The position numbers and the translations under genes are program-made. A stretch of DNA of 64,000 nucleotides. It comes from Streptomyces chumphonensis (GTDB lineage: Bacteria; Actinomycetota; Actinomycetes; Streptomycetales; Streptomycetaceae). The notes below the pieces were generated by a model that saw only the letters and a list, made by a program, of their open reading frames with translations, was not told the DNA's origin and ran no database searches. The stretch covers positions 1 through 64,000 of the forward strand of contig NZ_JACXYU010000002.1 of assembly GCF_014779715.1 (NCBI RefSeq), given 5' to 3'. This document shows positions 28,626 to 37,011 of this stretch, one piece after another; position 1 is the first letter of the stretch; every line of letters begins with the position of its first letter.

Positions 28626-30110
28626 TCAGACGTCGAGACCTCCCGGGCTCCTGACCGCGGCCGTACGCGGCTTGGCGGGGGCCTTCGGCAGGGCGTACTC
28701 CAGCTCCTCGCGCAGGCTCTCGATCTTCGGGTAGCCGGCGTACTGGGCCGTCAGCCGGTACATCTCCCGCAGCCGGTCCCAGGTGCGGTGCGAGGAGGTC
28801 TCCCCGATCGACACCAGGGCGAGCCGTGCGTAGCGGTCCGCCTGCTCCGGGTCGTCGGCGATGAAGCACGCCGAGGCGAGCGAGATGTAGTCGAAGATCT
28901 GAGACCGCTGGTGCCCCTTGCCCCGCAGCTCCAGGGCCCGCTTGGCGTGGAACTCGGCGGTGCCCGCCGCGCCGGGGTCGTGGTCGGCCAGCGTGCGGAA
29001 CGCCAGCGCCTGCATGCCGTGCAGGTCGGCCTCGTCGAAGTTCTGCATCCAGCCGGGCGGCGGCACGTCCCCCCGGTCGGAGGTGAACAGCTCCTCCGCC
29101 TCGCCGAGGGTGCGGCGCATGGCCTGGCCGCGCCCCATGGACGCCTGGGCCCACGCCTCGATCGTGTGCAGCATGGCCTGGGTGCGGGGCAGTGTCTCCC
29201 CGCCCGAGCCGGAGCGTGCCAGCTTCATGAGGTCGAGAGCGTCCCCGGGCCGGCCGAGGTGCACCATCTGGCGTGCGGCCCGGGAGAGCGCCTCACCGGC
29301 GCGCGGCCGGTCGCCGCCCTCCCGGGCGGCGTGGGTGGCGAGCACGAAGTACTTCTGCGCGGTGGGTTCCAGGCCGACGTCGTGCGACATCCACCCGGCC
29401 AGGACGGCCAGGTTGGCGGCGACGCCCCACAGTCGGCGCTTCAGGTGCGGCGGGTGGTCGGTGGCGAGCATGCCGCCGACCTCGTTGAGCTGCCCGACGA
29501 CGGCCTTGCGCTGGAGCCCGCCGCCCCGGGAGGCGTCCCAGGCGCGGAAGACCTCGACCGAGCGTTCCAGGGCCTCGATCTCCTCGGCACCGACCGGTGG
29601 GACGTCGTCGAGGTCGAAGGCGGCGTGTTCGGCGGTGGCCGGACGGCCGGCCGGGGCTCCGGCCGGGTCGCTCCGCAGCCAGTCGTTGAGGGAGTTGTGG
29701 AGGGCTGATCCTGCGGCGAGCGCGGCACCCGCGCCCACCAAGCCGCGTCGGTTGAGCATGAGGTCCATTCCCGTGAATTCGGTGAGGACCAGGGCGGTCT
29801 GATCAGGAGCCCACGGCAGGCCGGTCACGGACTGCCGCCGGGCCGATGGCCCTGATCTGCCGAACCCGAGGTCCTCGATGGTCACGACACGGCCGAGTCG
29901 CTCGGTGAACAGAGAGGCCAGCACCCTGGGAACGGGATCGCGCGGGCTCTCGCCCCGGTCGATCCAGCGCCGCACCCGCGAGGTGTCCGTGGCCAGTTGG
30001 AGGTGCCCCATGGCCGCAGCGTGCCGGTTGACCATCCGGGCGAGTTCGCCCTTGGACCATCCGGTCAGCTCGAACAGATCCGCGAGACGGGTGTTGGGTC
30101 CTTTGTTCAC
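28626..30110 (-). CDS. NsdA-like HTH/TPR regulatory protein
   Basis: A 494-residue Streptomyces-type regulator. An N-terminal helix-turn-helix-like domain (about residues 5-70: LADLFELTGWSKGELARMVNR, VRRWIDRGESPRDPVPRVLASL) is followed by a Tat-like segment (NRRGLVGAGAALAAGSAL) and a TPR-like helical C-terminus. The layout matches NsdA, a known negative regulator of sporulation and antibiotic production, but this is probably a paralogue and not NsdA itself. The GTG at 30110 follows GGGGGCTTGAC. The internal RR motif is not N-terminal, so export is doubtful. It is divergent from the phosphotransferase gene. Confidence 0.78.
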   Translation of the reverse strand: MNKGPNTRLADLFELTGWSKGELARMVNRHAAAMGHLQLATDTSRVRRWIDRGESPRDPVPRVLASLFTERLGRVVTIEDLGFGRSGPSARRQSVTGLPWAPDQTALVLTEFTGMDLMLNRRGLVGAGAALAAGSALHNSLNDWLRSDPAGAPAGRPATAEHAAFDLDDVPPVGAEEIEALERSVEVFRAWDASRGGGLQRKAVVGQLNEVGGMLATDHPPHLKRRLWGVAANLAVLAGWMSHDVGLEPTAQKYFVLATHAAREGGDRPRAGEALSRAARQMVHLGRPGDALDLMKLARSGSGGETLPRTQAMLHTIEAWAQASMGRGQAMRRTLGEAEELFTSDRGDVPPPGWMQNFDEADLHGMQALAFRTLADHDPGAAGTAEFHAKRALELRGKGHQRSQIFDYISLASACFIADDPEQADRYARLALVSIGETSSHRTWDRLREMYRLTAQYAGYPKIESLREELEYALPKAPAKPRTAAVRSPGGLDV

Positions 30111-30170
30111 GTCAAGCCCCCAGGTTCTCGGCTGAGTTGACAGTAACGGCCCGAGCGGGGGCCGGGAGCA

Positions 30171-30192
30171 TTCGCCAGGGTTTCGCCAGGGT
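30171..30192. repeat. 11-bp perfect tandem repeat in the regulator / phosphotransferase promoter region
   Basis: TTCGCCAGGGT occurs twice in immediate succession, one helical turn apart, in the 253-bp divergent region. A TTGACA box on the + strand lies at 30137-30142, but no -10 was found at a sensible distance. Tandem sites spaced by 11 bp could bind a regulator on one face of the DNA; autoregulation by the neighbouring HTH protein would be the first guess. Confidence 0.4.
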
Positions 30193-30363
30193 CCGCCACA
30201 TGGTCTGCCACCCGCTGGGCGGTGTGATGTAGAAGAGCGCCGCCCCGGCTCTGTCGCCGTCCGGTGACCGACCGGCATTCCCCAGGGTGCGGGACCCGCC
30301 GGACGCGGGCCGGACCGGGGCTGCGCACACACCTGTCGGCGCACGAAGGGATCCGGCTCGCGC

Positions 30364-31479
30364 ATGTATCACGCAACGTCCCCCGTGTCCGCCCCGCCCC
30401 GGACCGGCCTCACCGCGCACCTCCCCGGCGCGGGGGCCCCGGAGCGATCGCACCGGGTCCGAGGACCCGTCCCGCTGGGCGGCCGCCAGCCGATCAGCGG
30501 GAGGCTCGACCTGTCCGGTGCCCAGGGCGCACGCCTGCGCTCCGCCCTCGCCCTCGTCCACCGCATCTGCCCGGACTTCCGGGCCGTGCAGGTACTGCGG
30601 CACAGCGGCCGCTCGGCCCTGCTGGTGGGCAACATCGGGCGCACCCCGGCGGTGGCGAAGTGCTTACTGGACCACTCCCCCGCGTGGGCCGAACGGTACC
30701 GGCACGAAATAGCGGCGTACCGGGCGTTCGTCCGTCACCGCCCGCCGGTCCGGGCGCCACGGCTGGTCGCGGCGGACCCGGACAGCTGCACCCTCGTCAT
30801 CGAGCGGATGCCCGGCCGTCCCGCGGCGTTGCAGCGCCACCCCTCGGCCCCGGTGCCCGCCGGCGACGTGCGGGCGGTGCTGGGCGCGCTGAGACAGGTG
30901 AACGCCTGGCAGCCGCCGGCCGGACTGTTCGAGCAGCCGCTGGACTACGGCGCCCGGCTGACCCGCTACCACGACCTCGGCCTGCTCACCGACCGGGACA
31001 TGGGCGACCTGCACAAGCTGCTGCACAGCGCGCTCCAGGGCGGCGGCCAGTCGGCCCGGCAGTTCTGCCACGGGGACGCGCTGCCCGCCAATGTCCTGCT
31101 CGCGCCGAGCGGCCCCGTCCTGGTCGACTGGGAGCACGCGGGCTGGTACCTGGCGGGGTACGACCTGGCGACCCTGTGGTCCGTGCTGGGAGAGGCGCCG
31201 CTGGCGCGGCGGCAGATCAGCGTCATCGCGCAGGCGGCGGGTCCGGCGGCGCAGGACGCCTTCCTGGTGAACCTGATGGTCGTCCTGACCCGGGAGATCC
31301 GCAGCTGCGAGACGGCGGTCCACCGCACGATGCGGAGTCCGGCGCCGGCCCCCGGGACGAGCGTCGAGCGGGACGGCGCGTTGTCGGCGGGCGAGGAGCA
31401 GCGTCTGCTGCTGCGCCGGCTGCACGACGACGTGGCCCTGGCCCGCCGCGCGGTGCGGGCGGCGGTCGGCACGCGCTGA
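30364..31479 (+). CDS. Aminoglycoside-phosphotransferase-fold kinase (APH family)
   Basis: A 371-residue kinase-like protein. The catalytic loop [11 protein letters not shown] (about residues 236-246) and the metal-binding [20 protein letters not shown] (about 255-274) are intact, and an N-lobe lysine candidate is in [11 protein letters not shown]. The substrate cannot be read from sequence; choline, amino sugars and thioribose are all used in this fold. One TTA codon (30664-30666, codon 101) means translation should depend on the bldA leucyl-tRNA and so be delayed to late growth. It is divergent from the NsdA-like regulator and is followed by a strong hairpin at 31567-31605. Confidence 0.85.
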   Translation: MYHATSPVSAPPRTGLTAHLPGAGAPERSHRVRGPVPLGGRQPISGRLDLSGAQGARLRSALALVHRICPDFRAVQVLRHSGRSALLVGNIGRTPAVAKCLLDHSPAWAERYRHEIAAYRAFVRHRPPVRAPRLVAADPDSCTLVIERMPGRPAALQRHPSAPVPAGDVRAVLGALRQVNAWQPPAGLFEQPLDYGARLTRYHDLGLLTDRDMGDLHKLLHSALQGGGQSARQFCHGDALPANVLLAPSGPVLVDWEHAGWYLAGYDLATLWSVLGEAPLARRQISVIAQAAGPAAQDAFLVNLMVVLTREIRSCETAVHRTMRSPAPAPGTSVERDGALSAGEEQRLLLRRLHDDVALARRAVRAAVGTR

Positions 31480-31566
31480 CGGGCGGACGGGCTGCCTGGG
31501 GCACGGTGACGGAGAGGATGACGCAGACGGGAAGAAACGTTCCCTGAAGGTCATCGGGCGGGACGG

Positions 31567-31605
31567 CGCGCGGTCGACGGTGTTTGACGCACCGTCGACC
31601 GCGCG
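31567..31605. terminator. Strong hairpin downstream of the phosphotransferase gene
   Basis: Perfect 16-bp arms (left CGCGCGGTCGACGGTG, 31567-31582; right 31590-31605) enclose a 7-nt loop TTTGACG. It starts 88 bp after the phosphotransferase stop and ends 60 bp before the amidase start codon. No U-tract follows. It is best read as an actinomycete intrinsic terminator isolating the two genes; because it lies in the amidase leader region, an operator role is possible. Confidence 0.65.
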
Positions 31606-31664
31606 TTACCTGTGAGGCAGGCGGGCCGCCACCCCCACCTCCGGGCCCGCGCCAGGAGGCCGTC

Positions 31665-33683
31665 GTGCCAGGTACCGCTCCCTCCCCCCGCCCCCCGAGC
31701 CGCCCGCCGCACCGCCGTCGGGAGCGGCGGCCGCGCAGGGCGGCCGTCGGCGTCGTCACGGCGGCACTGCTGCTCCCCCTGGTGTCGGCACTCCCGCCCG
31801 GCGCTCCGGGTGACGCCGCGGCAGGCGGCCGGGACGCCCTGCGGTCCGCCTTCACGGAGGCGGCCGGACGCCACGGGGTGCCGGAGAACGTCCTGCTCGG
31901 CGTGGCGTACCTGCAGTCGCGGTGGGACCAGCACGGCGGGAGGCCCAGCGTCTCGGGCGGCTACGGGCCGATGCACCTCACCGACGCCCGCACCGCACTC
32001 GCCCGCTCCCGGCCGCACCACGGGAACGGCACCGAGGACCCGCGCGGGGACACGGCACGCCCCCACCGCACCGGCCCCCGTCCCGTGCCGGACGCCCGCC
32101 GACCGCCCGTCCGGCTGCGCACCCTGGAGCGGGCCGCCCGACTGACCGGCCTCCCGCCGGAGCGGCTGCGCGGCGACGCGGCCGCCAACGTGCACGGTGG
32201 CGCGGCGCTGCTGGCCGCCGCCCAACGAGAGCTGGGCCGGCCGCTCAGCGCGGACGCCGCCGACTGGTACGGGGCCGTCGCCGCCTACACCGGTGCGGCG
32301 GAGGAGGGCGGCGGGACCTTCTTCGCGGACGAGGTGGTCGCCCTGCTGCGCCGGGGTGCCGCCCGCACCACCGACACCGGCCAGCGGGTGGTGCTCCCCG
32401 CCTCCCCCGGGCTGCGCCCCGTACGCGGGGAGCGGGCCGGAGCCGCGCGGGAGAGCACGGCCGCCGAGTGCCCGAGCGACCTCTCCTGCTCCTGGGTGCC
32501 CGCTCCCTACGAGGAGTTCCGGGGCGACGACGGCTCCCCCGACTACGGGAACCACGACCAGGCCGAGCGCCCCGCCGGGCAGCGGATCCGCTACATCGTC
32601 GTCCACGACATCGAGGGCTCCTACGAGAGTGCCCTCTCGCTCGTGCAGGACCCCACCTACGTCTCGTGGCACTACACGCTGCGCGCCTCGGACGGGCACA
32701 TCGCCCAGCACGTGCGAACCGAGGACGTGGCCTGGCACGCCGGGAACTGGTTCGTCAACAGCACGTCGGTGGGGCTGGAGCACGAGGGCTTCCTCACCGA
32801 CCCGGACGCCTGGTACACGGAGGCGATGTACCGGTCGTCCGCCCGCCTCGTGCGCCACCTGGCAGAGCAGAACGACATCCCGCTCGACCGGCACCACGTC
32901 CTGGGCCACGACAACGTACCGGGCGTCACGACGGCGGCGATCCGGGGCATGCACACGGACCCGGGCCCCTACTGGGACTGGGCGCACTACTTCGAGCTGC
33001 TCGGCGCCCCGTTCACCCCGGCGGAGCGGACGGGGTCGGACACCGGGCTGGTCACCATCCGCCCGGACTACGCCACGCACCGGCCCGTCTTCACGCGGTG
33101 CGACGGCACCGGCGCGAGGTGCCCGGCGCACGGTTCGGGCGCGGTGCGGCTGCACACCGCGCCACGGGCCGACGCGCCCCTCGTCCGGGACGTCGGGCTC
33201 CACCCGGACGGCGGCCACGCGACCGACGGGGTCAGCGACATCGGAGCCCGCGCCTCGACCGGGCAGACGTACGCCGTGGCCGGACGCGAAGGCGACTGGA
33301 CGGCCATCTGGTACCTGGGGGCGAAGGCGTGGTTCCACGACCCGGCCTCCCGCCCGGCCGCCGTACCGGCACGCGGAACGGCGGTCACCCCCCGGGCGGG
33401 CGCGGACTCCGTTCCGGTCTACGGGCGGGCCTACCCGCAGGCGGATGCCTACCCGGACGGCGTCCCGCCCCAGGAGGTCTCGCCCCTCCCCTACCGGCTG
33501 CGGGCGGGGCAGCGGTACGCGGCGGGGCCGCGGGTCCCGAGCGAGTACTACGTCGCGCGGACCTTCGACCCCTCGGGCCACGTCGTCGTGCGGGGCGAGC
33601 CCTACCGGCAGATCCAGTTCGGGCACCGGACGGCGTTCGTCAGGGCGGCCGACGTGCGGCTGGTGGAGGCCGGGGAGCGGTGA
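31665..33683 (+). CDS. Secreted N-acetylmuramoyl-L-alanine amidase with lysozyme-like N-terminal domain
   Basis: A 672-residue exported cell-wall enzyme. The GTG at 31665 has an AGGAGG ribosome site five bases away. A basic N-terminus (RRERRPRRAA) leads into a hydrophobic signal (VGVVTAALLLPLVSAL). Next comes a transglycosylase-like helical domain (about residues 60-200, HGVPENVLLGVAYLQSRWD, GPMHLTDA). An Amidase_2 domain follows (about 310-450), with zinc ligands in VVHDIEG, HHVLGHDNVPG and TDPGPYWDW. The C-terminus has two SH3-like parts. It should cleave the bond between MurNAc and L-Ala in peptidoglycan, in cell growth, sporulation or recycling. It converges on the gene at 33706. Confidence 0.88.
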   Translation: MPGTAPSPRPPSRPPHRRRERRPRRAAVGVVTAALLLPLVSALPPGAPGDAAAGGRDALRSAFTEAAGRHGVPENVLLGVAYLQSRWDQHGGRPSVSGGYGPMHLTDARTALARSRPHHGNGTEDPRGDTARPHRTGPRPVPDARRPPVRLRTLERAARLTGLPPERLRGDAAANVHGGAALLAAAQRELGRPLSADAADWYGAVAAYTGAAEEGGGTFFADEVVALLRRGAARTTDTGQRVVLPASPGLRPVRGERAGAARESTAAECPSDLSCSWVPAPYEEFRGDDGSPDYGNHDQAERPAGQRIRYIVVHDIEGSYESALSLVQDPTYVSWHYTLRASDGHIAQHVRTEDVAWHAGNWFVNSTSVGLEHEGFLTDPDAWYTEAMYRSSARLVRHLAEQNDIPLDRHHVLGHDNVPGVTTAAIRGMHTDPGPYWDWAHYFELLGAPFTPAERTGSDTGLVTIRPDYATHRPVFTRCDGTGARCPAHGSGAVRLHTAPRADAPLVRDVGLHPDGGHATDGVSDIGARASTGQTYAVAGREGDWTAIWYLGAKAWFHDPASRPAAVPARGTAVTPRAGADSVPVYGRAYPQADAYPDGVPPQEVSPLPYRLRAGQRYAAGPRVPSEYYVARTFDPSGHVVVRGEPYRQIQFGHRTAFVRAADVRLVEAGER

Positions 33684-33708
33684 CGGCTCCCCGGCCCGGC
33701 CACCGTCA
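33681..33708. terminator. Candidate bidirectional terminator at the amidase / 33706 gene junction
   Basis: A 6-bp inverted repeat TGACGG / CCGTCA with a GC-rich 16-nt loop spans both stop codons of two convergent genes. The stem is short; the assignment relies mainly on position. Confidence 0.35.
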
Positions 33709-34206
33709 GCGCTGCTGGAACAGCTCCGCCGGGAGCGGCTTGAGCAGCTGGTAGAGGTCGTCGGTGATGGGCCGGTCCCAGCTGGCGATGGTCACGAGGA
33801 CCCCGTCGCTGCGGTCGAACTGCACGCAGGCGATCCGGCCCTCGGTGCAGGTGATGCGGCGCACGATCAGCAGGTTCCCGTCATGCATGACGGGGCAGTC
33901 CTCCGTACCGGTGACGGTCACCGGCTCGTCCATCTCCAGCGCGGCGAGCAGCTGGGCCACCTCGAAGGGCACCTCGCCCTCCTCGATGTCCCGCGCGGGC
34001 GAGCCGTCCGGCAGATTGCCGATGATCATGGCGGGGCCGCGGCCGCCGAACAGGTCGTACCGCAGGAAGACCCCCTGGCAGCTGCCGTCGGGCGCCGGGA
34101 GAAGCCCCGCTCCGAGGTTTCCCGGCCAGTCCTCCGGGTCCATGGCGAGGACGTCGAAGTCCGGACCGGCGGGCGACGCGGGGCTGCGGCGGCGGAGGAA
34201 GGACAT
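33706..34206 (-). CDS. Conserved hypothetical protein
   Basis: A 166-residue soluble acidic protein that I cannot assign. It contains FDVLAMDPEDWPGNLGAGLLP, VFLRYDLFGGRGPAMIIGNL and DCPVMHDGNLLIVRRITC. The evenly mixed beta-rich look suggests one globular domain. Cysteines are at QLP-type positions CPVM and ITCTEG. It has no signal peptide or membrane helix. It is the second gene of a probable two-gene leftward unit behind the ACT-domain gene, with 21 bp between them. Confidence 0.7.
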   Translation of the reverse strand: MSFLRRRSPASPAGPDFDVLAMDPEDWPGNLGAGLLPAPDGSCQGVFLRYDLFGGRGPAMIIGNLPDGSPARDIEEGEVPFEVAQLLAALEMDEPVTVTGTEDCPVMHDGNLLIVRRITCTEGRIACVQFDRSDGVLVTIASWDRPITDDLYQLLKPLPAELFQQR

Positions 34207-34227
34207 GCCGCCATGGTACGCGGGCCG

Positions 34228-34626
34228 CTAGCGCGGACGGCCCGCCAGGTCCTCCAGGACGGCGACGGCCACGGACGAGCGGTCGTAGGGCACGAAGAGG
34301 TGGTCGTGGTGGTATCCGGCCACGACGTTGCAGCTGATCCCGGCCTCCGCGAGGGCGGTGGAGACGGCGGCCGTCAGCCCGACCGCCGCCAGCGCCGAGT
34401 GCACGCGCAGCGTGATCCACCCGGCGACGTAGTCGTACGGGAGGCCCGCCGCGTCCGCCTCCTCCTTGGTGATCACCAGAGTGCTGCCCTCGTCCTCGGT
34501 GACGGAGGCGACGGGCCGCACGCCGTCGGGCGCCGGGCCCACGACGGTGGTGAAGACGTAGGCCCCGTGGCGCAGATCGGGCCGCATGTCGCTGAGCAGT
34601 TTCGACAGATCACGTTCGCCTGACAC
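34228..34626 (-). CDS. ACT-domain protein
   Basis: A 132-residue protein with two ACT-like halves. The first contains LRHGAYVFTTVVGPAP and STLVITKEEADAAGLPYDYVAGWITL. The second contains ALAAVGLTAAVSTALAEAGISCNVVAGYHHDHLFVPYDRS, given here by its extent, about residues 77-116. The segment SALAAVGLTAAVSTALAEAGI resembles the amino-acid-sensing helix-strand of stand-alone ACT proteins. A regulatory role through small-ligand binding is inferred, with the ligand unknown. It is divergent from dhaK across about 160 bp. Confidence 0.8.
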   Translation of the reverse strand: MSGERDLSKLLSDMRPDLRHGAYVFTTVVGPAPDGVRPVASVTEDEGSTLVITKEEADAAGLPYDYVAGWITLRVHSALAAVGLTAAVSTALAEAGISCNVVAGYHHDHLFVPYDRSSVAVAVLEDLAGRPR

Positions 34627-34787
34627 GCTGCCACCCTATGCCGGGGGAAGCCGGGCACGCGCGGAGGACCCCGTCCCGCGTGCCGTCGACGCGACGGCCG
34701 GACCCGCGTGGTGCTGTGGTGGGACGGCCGTCCGAGTGGAAGAGTGACCGGTGGACCGCCTACGCCGGGACCGACGGGAGTCTTGCC

Positions 34788-35780
34788 GTGAAGCAACTGA
34801 TCAACGTGCCCGAACGCGTGGTGACCGACGCGCTGCGCGGTATGGCCGCCGCCCATCCGGAGCTGTCCGTGGACGTGGAGCGACGCGTCGTGGTCCGGCG
34901 CGACGCGCCGGTGGCGGGCAAGGTCGCGCTCGTCTCGGGCGGCGGCAGCGGGCACGAGCCGCTGCACGGCGGGTTCGTCGGCCCGGGGATGCTCGACGCC
35001 GCCTGCCCCGGCGAGGTGTTCACCTCCCCGGTCCCCGACCAGATGGCCCGGGCGGCGGCAGCCGTGGACAGCGGCGAGGGCGTGCTGTTCGTCGTGAAGA
35101 ACTACACCGGCGACGTCCTCAACTTCGACATGGCCGCCGAGCTGGCGGAGGACGAGGGCGTGCGGGTCGCGAAGGTGCTCGTGCAGGACGACGTGGCCGT
35201 CACCGACAGCACGTTCACGGCCGGGCGGCGGGGCACCGGCGGCACGCTCTTCGTGGAGAAGATCGCCGGTGCCGCCGCGGCCGAGGGGGCACCGCTGGAG
35301 CGGGTGGAGCGCGTCGCCCGGCGGGTGGCCGAAGCCTGCCGCAGCTTCGGCGTGGCGCTCACCGCCTGCACCACCCCGGCCAAGGGCGGGCCCACGTTCG
35401 ACCTGCCGCCCGGTGAGCTGGAGCTGGGCATCGGCATCCACGGCGAACCGGGACGCGAGCGCCGTCCGATGATGACGTCCGGCGAGATCGCCGACGCGAC
35501 GGTCGACGCGCTGCTGGCCGACGATCCCCCGAACGGCCCCGTGCTCGCCCTCGTCAACGGGATGGGCGGCACGCCTCTCCTGGAGCTGTACGGCTTCAAC
35601 GCCGAGGTACAGCGGGCACTGGGCGAGCGCGGCGTCGCGGTGCCGCGCACGCTCGTCGGCAACTACGTCACGTCGCTCGACATGGCCGGCTGTTCGGTGA
35701 CGCTCTGCCAGGTGGACGAGGAGCTGCTGCGGTGGTGGGACGCGCCGGTCGCCACCCCCGCGCTGCGCTGGGGACGGTGA
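34788..35780 (+). CDS. dhaK: Dihydroxyacetone kinase subunit DhaK
   Basis: A 330-residue DhaK subunit of the PTS-dependent dihydroxyacetone kinase, which binds dihydroxyacetone covalently as a hemiaminal through a histidine. The GSGHEPLHGGFVG motif near residues 48-60 and the substrate histidine in ELGIGIHGEPG are clear. The GTG at 34788 has GGGAG eight bases upstream and gives the standard start (VKQLINVPERVV). It is followed by dhaL with a GTGA overlap. Product enters glycolysis as dihydroxyacetone phosphate. Confidence 0.95.
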   Translation: MKQLINVPERVVTDALRGMAAAHPELSVDVERRVVVRRDAPVAGKVALVSGGGSGHEPLHGGFVGPGMLDAACPGEVFTSPVPDQMARAAAAVDSGEGVLFVVKNYTGDVLNFDMAAELAEDEGVRVAKVLVQDDVAVTDSTFTAGRRGTGGTLFVEKIAGAAAAEGAPLERVERVARRVAEACRSFGVALTACTTPAKGGPTFDLPPGELELGIGIHGEPGRERRPMMTSGEIADATVDALLADDPPNGPVLALVNGMGGTPLLELYGFNAEVQRALGERGVAVPRTLVGNYVTSLDMAGCSVTLCQVDEELLRWWDAPVATPALRWGR

Positions 35781-36460
35781 GCGGGTTCGTGGGCGAACAG
35801 CGGGACATGCGCGACGGGCGGGAGCCGACGGGAGCACCTCGGGACGCCGCGTTCTTCCGGCACTGGCTGACGGCAGTCGCCGAGGCCGTCGAGGAGGAGG
35901 CGGACCGGCTGACCGAGCTCGACTCGGCCATCGGGGACGCCGACCACGGGACCAACATGCGGCGCGGGCTGGCCGCCGCGGTGTCGGCCGTCGAGGAGGA
36001 GCGGCCGCCCACACCGGGAGCGGTGCTCGTGCTCGCCGGGCGCACCCTCGTCTCCACCGTCGGCGGGGCGTCGGGGCCGCTGTACGGCACGCTCCTGCGC
36101 CGGACGGGCAAGGCGCTCGACGACGCCCCCGAGGTCGATCTCGGGGAGCTGGCCGGGGCGCTGCGCACCGGCGTGGACGCCGTCGCGCGACTCGGGGGCG
36201 CCACCGCCGGTGACAAGACCATGCTCGACGCGCTGCTGCCCGCGCTCGACGCACTCGGCGACGGCCTCGACGCCGCGGCGCGGGCTGCGGAGAAGGGCGC
36301 GGGCGACACGGTCCCGATGCGGGCCCGCAAGGGGCGCGCGAGCTATCTGGGCGAGCGCAGCATCGGCCACCAGGACCCGGGGGCGACGTCGTCGGCGCTG
36401 TTGTTCACCGCCCTGGCGCGCACCGCGCGGGCGGCGGACGGAGAGGGTGGTACCCCGTGA
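35777..36460 (+). CDS. dhaL: Dihydroxyacetone kinase ADP-binding subunit DhaL
   Basis: A 227-residue DhaL subunit that holds ADP as a cofactor and moves phosphate to dihydroxyacetone on DhaK. The metal/ADP site motif LDSAIGDADHGTNMRRG and the later GGASGPLYGTLL, GDKTMLDALLPAL and GRASYLGERSIGHQDPGA are all present. The GTG start overlaps the dhaK stop (GTGA), so the two are translationally coupled. The N-terminal 20 residues are poorly conserved, and an internal ATG (MRDGRE) is an alternative start. Confidence 0.93.
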   Translation: MSGFVGEQRDMRDGREPTGAPRDAAFFRHWLTAVAEAVEEEADRLTELDSAIGDADHGTNMRRGLAAAVSAVEEERPPTPGAVLVLAGRTLVSTVGGASGPLYGTLLRRTGKALDDAPEVDLGELAGALRTGVDAVARLGGATAGDKTMLDALLPALDALGDGLDAAARAAEKGAGDTVPMRARKGRASYLGERSIGHQDPGATSSALLFTALARTARAADGEGGTP

Positions 36461-36867
36461 CCGCTCAGCCGCAGGTGGGCCTCGTGCTGGTCTCCCACAG
36501 TCGCGAGGTGGCCGAGTCCGTCGCCCGGCTGGCCACCGGGTTGGCCGCCGGAGGCGCGACGGCGCCGGCCGTGGCGGCCGGCGGTACACCCGACGGCGGG
36601 CTGGGCACGAGCGCCGAACTCATCGCGGACGCCGCCCGACGGGCCGACCGGGGAGCCGGGGTGGTCCTGCTGGCGGACCTGGGCAGCGCCGTGCTGACCG
36701 TCCGGACGCTGCTGGCCGACGGGGACGAACTCCCCCCGGGGGCGCGGCTGGCGGACGCCCCCTTCGTGGAGGGGGCCGTGGCCGCGCTGGTGACGGCCTC
36801 GGCCGGTGCCGACGCCGCCGCCGTGGCGGCCGCCGCCGAGGAGGCCTACACCTACCGCAAGACGTAG
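36457..36867 (+). CDS. dhaM: PTS-dependent dihydroxyacetone kinase phosphotransferase subunit DhaM
   Basis: A 136-residue EIIA-Man-type domain. The phospho-accepting histidine is His14 in VGLVLVSHSREVAESV. The protein ends after the IIA domain and lacks the HPr and Enzyme-I-like domains fused in E. coli DhaM, so it must be charged by separate HPr and Enzyme I; ptsI is at 761-2431. Its GTG start overlaps the dhaL stop (GTGA). Beyond it lie 144 bp without a gene, where base composition shifts to the less GC-rich island. Confidence 0.92.
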   Translation: MTAQPQVGLVLVSHSREVAESVARLATGLAAGGATAPAVAAGGTPDGGLGTSAELIADAARRADRGAGVVLLADLGSAVLTVRTLLADGDELPPGARLADAPFVEGAVAALVTASAGADAAAVAAAAEEAYTYRKT

Positions 36868-37011
36868 CCGCGCGGCCTGGCGACGTGGACACCGACATGC
36901 CCCGCCACATAGCGCCTCAAGCGGATGGAAGGGCCTCACGGAGCGACCGGTACGGCAGAGCGCAGAATTGCCGTCCGAACCGCGGTGCCCGGCCTCCCAC
37001 AGGAGCGGCAG

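Noticed and set aside
30137..30142. A TTGACA -35 box for the phosphotransferase gene
   Set aside because: No -10 hexamer at 16-19 bp spacing; kept only as a note.
31551..33626. A 691-codon frame antisense to the amidase
   Set aside because: No recognisable motif; the amidase frame has signal peptide, zinc ligands and a good ribosome site.
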